24,156 bases of DNA from Sphaeroforma sirkka (lineage: Eukaryota; Opisthokonta; Ichthyosporea; Ichthyophonida). The position numbers and the translations under genes were made by a program. Under the pieces are notes generated by a model. It ran no database searches and was not told the origin of the DNA. It saw nothing but the letters and a program-made list of their open reading frames with translations. Below, piece by piece: positions 16,964-24,156 of the stretch (positions are counted from its first letter, which is position 1; each line of letters begins with the position of its first letter). Location of the stretch: assembly GCA_001586965.3 (NCBI GenBank), contig LUCW03001807.1, positions 1-24,156 of the forward strand, read 5' to 3'.

Positions 16964-17800
16964 AACTTGCAAAATAGGTGTACTGTATAGTCCATGAAAA
17001 AACCTTGCTCTCAAAAACGTAAAATATAGTTATGTGTGATATTTGCGGTTGCGTTTCCTAACAATTACATTTCTTCCTTCGGGTAAAATGTGTAAAAAAA
17101 TATATTGAGGACCCATGTGTAGGGTACCACACACTCAATATAGAGCCGTCGCCCTATTGTATATCAACTATTTTGTGAACCGGTATTTTTCGTTTATGTG
17201 GGCCTTTATGGATTGTAAATTAATGAGATGTGGATCTATGCATGCTCAGGTATTCCTCTGTTTGCGTAGTCTCCCATGATTCCCTTGATCTGGCATGTCC
17301 CCTCTATTTCTCAATGTCCTGGATTCTCCTTCGCTGTCACTGCTATCTGACTAGCATACTCGATTCATAACTATCCAATGATGTTTGTGCTCAATTTTCT
17401 ATATAATCCATGTTGATCACCTGCGTGGGTGGGTTGATCACCCTCGTGTTTCTTATGTCTCAATGAGTAAAATATTGCGTCGTCTTGCCGGGTTCGTTTA
17501 ACCCGTCATTGACCACATACTATTATCGTCGCCCTATTTATTCCCAGATATTCAGTTTCTAACCGAGCTCTATCGGCAAGCTACAAATGTAGCAAATACG
17601 CATGAAATACTACATTTCAACGTACTCCCTCTTCAGATGTTAGTTTTTGGGTATTTATTGAATGTCTTTGGTTCACATATTCTTGACTACAAGTTGTAAT
17701 ATGCGGTTCCGCACATCAGCAAACTTCATGTTTGGTGTAAAATAGTTGGAGGTTTTGTAATGCCTAGAAATTTGAACGTTATCTTGACTACTCAACCTCA
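16964..17800. other. Gene-free stretch right of element B
   Basis: No coding region is supported. It contains the hairpin at 17101-17142, a GTTGATCACC direct repeat at 17412-17421 and 17433-17442, and the decamer GTCGCCCTAT twice, near 17148 and 17528. The last pair might mark old insertion edges, but nothing else supports that. Confidence 0.5.
17101..17142. repeat. Two-tier hairpin
   Basis: TATATTGAG (17101-17109) pairs perfectly with CTCAATATA (17134-17142). Inside it, after a six-base bulge, TGTGT (17116-17120) pairs with ACACA (17129-17133) around AGGGTACC. It is followed by no T-run, so a terminator role is not suggested. Confidence 0.75.
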
Positions 17801-17985
17801 TGATAGTGTGGGAGGAGGAGAAGCATGTCTTCACCACACATTCTTTTAATCTTTTGTCTCATTACACGAATACACGCTATCGTCATGAATTGCCAATGCA
17901 TCATGAATTAATGGGTCCCGAATTCCAAGCTCGGAGACATATGAAGATGGCTCTTTGTCAACAGCTGACATCGATATATTTGCAA

Positions 17986-18420
17986 TTATAATTTAGGATT
18001 GTCATTCTTACGCACGGTGTTGCCTTCGTTTCGTTGGGAAGTACTAGACGGCCACATGGTAACACTCTTTCCCCTTGAAGGGCGAGGGGTAGAAGGTGTT
18101 AGAATTTGCCAAACACGTGACGAACCGTCGATTAGCCCTTGTCTTGGAAGCAGAGTCGAACATCCCGGAACCACTCCATGTATAATCCTCCCCGTCTTGG
18201 TGCGGTACGCGATTGGAAAATTTCCTCTTGGTAAGCGTATCAGTCATTCATGTATGATTCGATCAAAACACGGGCCATCCATGTTAATGTATCGCTGCCA
18301 TGCCAAAGCTAGCTTGGGGTACGCCTTCTCGCCGTCAGGAGTTCGTATAACTTGTACACCATGTCAAACATCATGGTCTTGTTCGAGAGATTGGGTATGG
18401 CTTTGCCGTTAAGTTGACAG
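17986..18420 (-). pseudogene. Unrecognised decayed coding-like block
   Basis: The minus strand is protein-like over about 140 residues (GVQVIRTPDGEKAYPKLALA; FPIAYRTKTGRIIHGVVPGC). No domain is recognised. The plus strand is also open across 17999-18412, but its composition (Cys-, Arg- and Trp-rich) looks like a shadow. The relation to element C is unknown. Confidence 0.25.
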
Positions 18421-18949
18421 AATTTATCAACATACCCCTAACTGTGAAAGTACTATGTTGATATTAATCTATGCACTGGTGCTTGATGGCAGCCGAGGTA
18501 TCAATGCCATGATGGGCTCCGTCATAAAGAATAAATCCCAAATGAAACTTGTACACTTAAAAAGTAGCGCAGCATAATATTGCACATCGAGTGTACCTGT
18601 AGACTAAATTCTTCCAGTAACATCACCACACCATGCTTTTTATCATGCATACCCATATTGTAGAGTTTGAGAGAAATTAAACAGATACGACCAAAGATAA
18701 TAATATATATCCTTCTCAAGTTTGAATTTCTCAGCTAGGTAAAGTCTTAGGCTAAAGAACTCGTATTGAATCATTATTTGTGTTCTGTGTTTCTACACTA
18801 GACTCAAATTCTACTTGTGTGTTTCTCTCATACACGAAGGTCCCGGTATCATCTACCGGTAATCCCGCTTTATTTTTGATGACGCTAATATCAGGAATAT
18901 TGGACCCGGTCCGCAAAATTCAGTATTTGATAATCCTGTGGTTTTAGAT
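18421..18949. other. No gene seen
   Basis: AT-rich sequence between two unrecognised minus-strand blocks. Only short open stretches occur on either strand, and no motif or repeat stands out. Confidence 0.4.
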
Positions 18950-19660
18950 TTTGTCTTGGCTCTTCGATAATCAGGTCCCTAGTTGCTACAATAATCTACA
19001 TAGTATTGAGACAGTCATACTCCGTGATTGTCGTATCGGGGTCGTGATGTTGGAGAATCTCCAGTTCGCTTTTCATGACGTTAACATGACGCCGAGCTAC
19101 CCCGGAGACCCTGTCACCCAGTCCATTAAATTTAGCCAAGCTGAATCTCAGGTACTTGATATATAACGATTCCAAAGACGACGACGAATTCGGCTCCAGA
19201 TCCATATACAAGTTGGGTTCGTCAAAGTCTAAGTCAGTCTGATACTAGGATCATTGTGAGCTATGGGCTCAGACCTTATTTTCTTACCAATGTTGGTCTC
19301 CTTGTTAGTTATTACTTCAGGTGTCACGACGTCGCCAACCAGTTCACCGAATGATCACATGTCGGCCTTCGGGAACACTTCCTTATCGCACACCGACTGG
19401 ATTTTTTGTGTTAATTGTAAAGTCTTTAGAGGTACAGAACGCCTTAATGTTGAACAAATTTGTCATTAATGTCCGTGCTCAACTTTGGTCAGCTGTTTTC
19501 CAATGTATCTCGTACGCGCTATCATCAAGAATCTGTCGTATAACTTCTTCTCATACTCCAAGTTGATAAACTTAATATACAATATCTGAGTGATCTTCTC
19601 AACCCTTTGTCTCGATTTCATCACGTGTCGCGAAAACGTTATCACAGTGCTTGATGGAAA
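18950..19660 (-). pseudogene. Unrecognised decayed coding-like block
   Basis: One minus-strand frame stays protein-like for most of this stretch, with the best open part at 18996-19211 (ESLYIKYLRFSLAKFNGLGD and EILQHHDPDTTITEYD). I recognise no domain. It lies 3' of the element C integrase on the same strand, so it could be an extra reading frame of that element, part of another fossil, or a dead host gene. It is broken many times. Confidence 0.3.
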
Positions 19661-20299
19661 AAAAAGAGTCGGCGTCCTCGTATAAAATCAAAGTCCTTAG
19701 GTATGGCGTGAACGTCATCATTCGCCAACTTGACAGTAGTGTCAATCAATTATTTCGCCTTAGCAGTGATGCTGGCTCCAACATTCATACGGAGGCGGCC
19801 CTGTCCTATATTGGAGCTTATGATAGGTACATGCTGGTCAAGTCCAAGGTGGTGGTATCATTATTCTGTACTCCAATGACTGGCGTATTAAAACCTTGCC
19901 CCGTCATTATAGGATGTCAATTTCAGGTCGAAATCATAGGTCTTTATGCACTCAAATGCAATTGTAGGCAATACAATCATGAAAAATAATTTTTGTATGC
20001 ATCCGCATGCAGTGCATGCGTCTATAGATTATTTGATATACATTAAAATGGTCAACACTTTCAAGGCAAGTATGCTACTTGCAGGTGCGTTGAATTGTGT
20101 ATTGTGGACGGTTAGTTGGTTTTGTCACCGTCCATAGTACACATTGAATCGCGGTGATTAGTGGCTTCTTGATGATTTTATTTCGTGGCCCATTAAGACA
20201 AACGGGAGACGTGAACCTCAGTCGCCTGGGTTTTGTTCAACGAATTTCTCCAGTAAGAGTATAAGGTCGCTATGGGATCGCTTATTTACTCCCAATACC
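19661..20299. other. Interval downstream of the element C integrase, no gene identified
   Basis: The plus strand is open for 112 codons at 19651-19989, but the composition is not convincing, and the minus strand has a protein-like patch (DTTVKLANDDVHAIPKDFDF) across 19660-19750. A GCATGCAGTGCATGC near-palindrome lies at about 20005-20020. I assign no gene. Confidence 0.3.
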
Positions 20300-20960
20300 C
20301 TAGGTTGATATGGTCTGGACACTAGATGTTGTGACTGTGCTTGCTCAACAATTTTTCTGAGAATGTCATTCACACATTCTGTGCCCTGATCCTTGTGTAT
20401 GACTTGATTGGAGCGAGTGTTCTTACAATGGTTGTCGCTGGTTTGACCATCATTGGTCGTAGTATGGCATATGATGAGTGTACATCCGCCAGACTAGAAA
20501 GTATGTATTACCTCTATTCGAGTTTATCAAGGGACCGATGGAGTTCACTTGTACATTATCGCCAAAAAATGCGGCTGCTATCGATTGTAACGGGTGAAAG
20601 CCTTCATGAGAATTTGTTCTTGACACATGGTACACACTTTTCAATGTATTGCTTTACATATTCTTTCTGGTGTGACCATCAGTGGCCATCTACTTTATCT
20701 TTTTTTACGGTTTCTTCAACGGTGTAGTGTCCCGCTGTGTGGTACTGCGCTATTAGATGAGCACTGCGAGTGTATGTGACATTGTCTTGCACTGCCGGTT
20801 CATCTAGTTACCGCCAAAATCTCTATGGTTGGGTATGATAGTTTCTGATGGAAGTATTGTGACTTTGTGCCTATCTTGGCTATTAGTATGACCCCCCATG
20901 GTGTCTTACCGCCATCTTTTGTGCCTCCTTTCAGGAACTTGTGTTCTTTACTATCCTTGG
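20300..20960 (-). pseudogene. Element C integrase region
   Basis: The minus strand holds an HHCC-type zinc-finger reading near 20600-20800 and a core-domain start GDNVQVNSIGPLINSNRGNT followed by YFLV, the usual opening strand of Ty3/Gypsy integrases. Further down come blocks resembling the region around the second catalytic Asp and a SHSDLILLLEKFVEQNPGD helix. Fossil with many breaks. Confidence 0.65.
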
Positions 20961-21477
20961 GCCTTTTCTAGTACCGACGGGAACTTGGGGAACCACGTTC
21001 CATGTGCGTCGTAGGGTATACATATTGTGATGCTAGTGGCTTCCTTTATGACTTCATAAAGAAATTTGAGATGAGCTCCAAGGAGGATCACCCATGCGTT
21101 TATTTCATCTATCCACTTTTGCAGTAGTACATTCTTCTCTTTGGTGTAAAACTTTCTGTGTGTGCATTGTGTGCTGCCGTGAATAAGTCGATGATGAACC
21201 TCCAAAACCTGCGTTCCGCTTCTTTGTAGAGTCGTAGATGTAGTTTCCAGTCCATGGTAAATACCAGTATGAGTATGTTTGTTTCAAGGTCAGTGTATTC
21301 TTGACCATTGTGTGGGTTCTTGTTGGTTTTCTTTTTAACACATTTGTTGTTTCGACTTTGAAGGTATCTTCCTGTAATCGTGATAGCATGTTGGCGACTT
21401 GGTTGTCTTGCCAGGCATAAGGATGATTGTGAAGTGGTGGTGGAATATTTTTTCTATCCACTTGCTAATGTGATGAT

Positions 21478-21760
21478 TTATTTGACATGGCTTTGTGATC
21501 TGTCCACAGCGTTATATCGCCTCCTTTGATGTACTCTGAAAAGCGTTCTAGGCTGTACACTTGCGTCAGTAACTCTTCCGTATTCGTCCCATGTATTTTT
21601 TTGTGCTGGATTTGTGCCTTTTGAGAAATAGGGTATATCTAGTCTGACCCCGTCGATGATTTGAAACAAGCAACCTCCCATTTCATAATCACTTGCGCCA
21701 TTCATCATTTGAAACGGTACACCGTCCACCGAGTATGCCAATGCTGCCGAATACGCGACA
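21478..21760 (-). pseudogene. Element C RNase H region
   Basis: The minus strand reads SVDGVPFQMMNGASDYEMGG, then CLFQIIDGVRLDIPYFSKGT and NPAQKN, matching the first two conserved blocks of Ty3/Gypsy RNase H (PFxxxTDASDYxxGxxLxQ; FxSKxLxxAQxN). The DRSQSHVK end corresponds to the TDHKxL block. Fossil. Confidence 0.75.
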
Positions 21761-21811
21761 GCGTTTTTAGACTTTAAATATAGTGCAAATACTTGTATTT
21801 ATTTCTGACCT

Positions 21812-21921
21812 CACCTTTGGTTTTATACCTAAGGTGTTTGTGCTAGTGTTCAGCCGCTTGGGCTGGCCAGGGTAAAAACTCATATGGTCAGTATGAGAAA
21901 TCTTATGCGGAACACTAACAC
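21812..21921. repeat. Inverted-repeat cluster, branched-fold candidate
   Basis: Stem 1: CACCTT...AAGGTG (21812-21836). Stem 2: GTGCTAGTGTTC plus CCGC (21840-21857) pairs with GCGGAACACTAACAC (21907-21921) with one mismatch and a two-base bulge. Within stem 2 lies a six-base-pair hairpin, CTCATA-TGGTCAG-TATGAG (21879-21897), and a smaller AGCC...GGCT arm. The outer stem with inner arms could fold as a branched RNA or be the tips of a small inverted-repeat element. Confidence 0.6.
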
Positions 21922-22008
21922 TTCGATGCTCTTCTATTTCAACTTCTCTGCAACTAAATCTCACGCTGATCACATGATGCCTTTCCGCATAGGCTGTGAC
22001 TCACATAG

Positions 22009-22038
22009 AACCGCAGCTATTACTAGAGTGTTGCGGTT
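22009..22038. repeat. Hairpin
   Basis: AACCGCA (22009-22015) pairs perfectly with TGCGGTT (22032-22038) around a 16-base loop. It lies between the branched cluster at 21812-21921 and the hairpin-repeat array at 22044-22170. Confidence 0.6.
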
Positions 22039-22043
22039 GACAG

Positions 22044-22170
22044 ACTTAATCCACTCTCGGGAATCGGTTGAAAAAACTTAATCTGCTCTCGGAAGTCGAT
22101 TAAGTGATAACTCAACTCTTGAGAGTAATTTGAACAACTTGCTTAGCTCTCCGAAGTGAGCTAACTCTGA
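22044..22170. repeat. Array of four short hairpin-forming repeat units
   Basis: Four units of about 27-34 bases begin near 22044, 22076, 22110 and 22137, each starting ACTT/ACTC and carrying a CTCTCGGAAGT-like loop. Unit 2 has an eight-base-pair stem (ACTTAATC 22076-22083 with GATTAAGT 22098-22105). Unit 4 has seven pairs (TTAGCTC 22143-22149 with GAGCTAA 22158-22164). Unit 3 has TCAA/TTGA outside a CTC/GAG core. Unit 1 pairs poorly. The arms differ between units 2, 3 and 4 but remain complementary while the loop stays similar. Confidence 0.55.
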
Positions 22171-22221
22171 TGACTTCTATAGATCAAAGATGGGTTCTTG
22201 CTGTAAAATCTGGCCTGAGAC

Positions 22222-24156
22222 CGACTATGCACACATAATGTTGTCAGAGAGAAGAGAAGTGAAGACTCACCTAATCATTACTGACATGTCTCAGAAATAC
22301 GATTTAATTATAGGTATGACTGATCTTCTCAGTTTAGGTATAACTCTCACTGGTCTGCTTAATGGGCTGGACCCAATTAAAGATCAGTCAGACGATAACG
22401 TGTTAAAGATGCCTAAACCTCCGGAAGGTGAAGCAAAGGATATGATTCCGCACTTTACCAATATAATTATGGACTTATTTATACAAAACAGGAAGATTGC
22501 AGTAACAGACTGGTGTATGTTTAAGTTCTCTAACGGGTACTTTAAGCTTGACTTAACAAACGTCGACTTCTCTAAGTTTAAGTGTTCTTCACATAACTAC
22601 GTAAGTTGGAGACACAAAGACGTTGTCAGAACCTAAATTAAAGATTGGTTAAAACAGGGTCTAATTGAAATGAGATTATGATGCAGCCCCAGTTAACTTA
22701 GCTCTCGTACCGGTCTATCAATATAAATCTGATGGAACATTTAGTGAAACAAGAGTAGTACTAGACCTGTCGCCAATCAACAAACTAATTCCGCAACAAA
22801 GTTTTCCCTTACCAAAAGATAAAGCGAGATACTACGCAAAATGGAAGGTGCGACTATCTTTCCAAAGTAGACTTAAAAGCCGCATTCCATCAATTACAAA
22901 TATATGAGCCGCTGAAATACTTTTCCTTTACTTGGCAAGGTAAAAGTACCAGTTTAAAGGTGCACCTGAAGGCTTACGTTATGATGGAACTATTTGCGGA
23001 CCTGTCGGATAACGTATCAGTATATTTAGATGATATAACTATCTTTACAAGACAGCACATGAACATGCTAAACTCGTTAAAGAGTCTTAAAACGACTAAA
23101 CCATGCCAAACTTAAGATTAACGAGGACAAGTGTTCTTTTGCTAAAGACACTATACACTTACTTGGTTACAAAGGTATCTGCACATGGGGTAGAAATTGA
23201 TCCTGGCAAGAAAACACTTTCTGTTGGGTTTATTAACGCACCGATTACTGGAAGAGATGTGAACTCTGTGTGTGGGTTTGTTAACTTCTTCTCAGATTCA
23301 GTACCTCATCTTTCTCATTACTTAAAGCCTTTCAGTCACCTACGGCTGCACAAGGACCTTTGGGAAAGCTCTGGACTAAAGGAATGTGACGATGCATTTT
23401 AAAGCTAGTCAAAAGTAAAAGTAAATCATGCAATACCCCTATAATTGGCGTCCCATTCCAAGTAGCAACCGACCTTCAGATCGAGCGGTAGGTGGAGTGC
23501 TATACCAAATGTTAAAATGGTAAACCACGTTACATACAATTCTATAGCAGAGTTATAATAAGAGTCAACAGAATTACCCCTACCGTTAAACAGAGCTCCT
23601 TGATATAGTTACTGCGCTAAGACAGTTTAAAGACTACCTTTATGGAGTTACTTTACTGTCGCCTGTGATCAAAGTCTTTAACATATTTAAAGGCATGAAC
23701 CCTGATTCACAGTTAGGTGAGCCGCTGGCATGACATTATAAGCTAAGTTCGCTTTCAACATTACACATACCAGGGAATACATAATCATCTTCCCACAGCA
23801 TGCTCTCGACGTACTGACTGCAGAAAACAGTTAAAGAGTTATTAGCAGCCGAGTTGGATGCTTAATGCAGAAAATGGTTTAACCTCGCTCAATCAAGATG
23901 GGGTCCATTTTACTGTATTAATATATGTTGCCACTTGCAGACACTGACATAACAAACCAGATTTCTGATTGTGGGTGTTGACTCACATCCCTGGTGATGC
24001 TTGGCTTTCCAACTTACGGCTTATGAAGGCCTAATAAGTACAGGCTAACCTTATGGCAACTTTATCCTTTAGTTGATAAATTATGTTAATATTACTAAGT
24101 CCTACCCATTACTCTCTAATGTTGTCCTAACAAAAATAGCAGGTTCCTAATAGTAG
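22222..24156 (+). mobile_element. Element D: third copy of the A/B Ty3/Gypsy family, fragment
   Basis: The plus strand matches element B from about 12279 (end of the protease region) through reverse transcriptase, RNase H and the start of the methyltransferase-like segment (about 14190), then leaves the window. Similarity is roughly 90 percent by eye, clearly lower than between A and B, with many breaks, so this copy is older or has decayed faster. Its left edge at 22222 is abrupt and not at an LTR. More of it may lie to the right. Confidence 0.85.

Larger units (their letters stand above)
17800..21780 (-). mobile_element. Element C: older, different Ty3/Gypsy-family fossil
   Basis: The minus strand carries RNase H (about 21478-21760), the connection motif (DNQVANMLSRL near 21390) and integrase (about 20300-20960), in Ty3/Gypsy order. 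The sequence is not close to the A/B family: the RNase H reads GGCLFQIIDGV where A/B has GGVLYQTINGK. It is broken many times and looks much older than A and B. Nothing upstream of RNase H is recognisable before the inverted-repeat cluster at 21812. The left limit is uncertain because the blocks at 17986-19660 may or may not belong to it. No LTR pair is found. Confidence 0.65.

Noticed and set aside
17999-18412. Plus-strand open frame of 137 codons
   Set aside because: The composition is Cys-, Arg- and Trp-rich with no motif, and the opposite strand reads more like protein; treated as a shadow.
22165-22200. CTGATGA near 22166, the core of a hammerhead ribozyme
   Set aside because: No GAAA partner and no suitable stem II or stem III lie at the needed spacing.
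1-24156. CRISPR array, bacterial operon signals or rRNA
   Set aside because: No regularly spaced identical repeats, no rRNA-like blocks, and all recognisable genes are eukaryotic transposable elements.

Overview
The window looks like an AT-rich, intron-bearing eukaryotic genome region made almost entirely of transposable-element remains. I see no certain host gene, rRNA, intact tRNA or CRISPR array. The host lineage is not fixed by the sequence. Compact introns with GTAAGT/GTATGT donors, a spliced Mutator-like transposase gene, Ty3-type LTR elements and (TA)n arrays would fit an early-diverging fungus or a small-genome invertebrate such as a flatworm, and I cannot choose between them.

Region by region: 1-363 has no gene. 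364-3740 (minus strand) is a decayed, multi-exon Mutator-like (MULE) transposase gene. It has a transposase core, helical middle exons, a SWIM zinc finger, a CCHC zinc knuckle and a polar tail with a duplicated exon. 3790-4261 holds degenerate GC-rich repeats and an inverted-repeat pair around a (TA)n array. 4034-5957 is a near-identical tandem duplication with a unit of about 0.97 kb. Each unit carries an antisense LTR scrap, a gag-like stretch and an antisense tRNA-like sequence.

The centre is a nested pair of Ty3/Gypsy-family fossils of one family. Element B (plus strand) begins in the duplicated region, is interrupted at 6399-11237 by element A (minus strand, with two same-orientation LTRs), and resumes at 11238 through protease, reverse transcriptase, RNase H, a possible Dam-methyltransferase-like segment and an integrase with a chromodomain-like tail. 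It ends in an LTR at 16369-16963. Element A keeps gag and integrase, but its middle is occupied by about 0.4 kb of unrelated, microsatellite-bearing DNA.

To the right, 16964-17800 is non-coding with a strong hairpin. 17800-21780 (minus strand) holds a different, older Ty3/Gypsy fossil (RNase H and integrase recognisable) followed by coding-like blocks I do not recognise. 21812-22170 is a cluster of inverted repeats, including four short units that keep a similar loop while the paired arms change. 22222-24156 is a third, more decayed copy of the A/B family running off the right edge.

The points most worth a second look are the structured repeat cluster at 21812-22170, the tRNA-like sequence fixed antisense inside gag, the extra domain between RNase H and integrase, and the candidate 20-base intron in the transposase gene.
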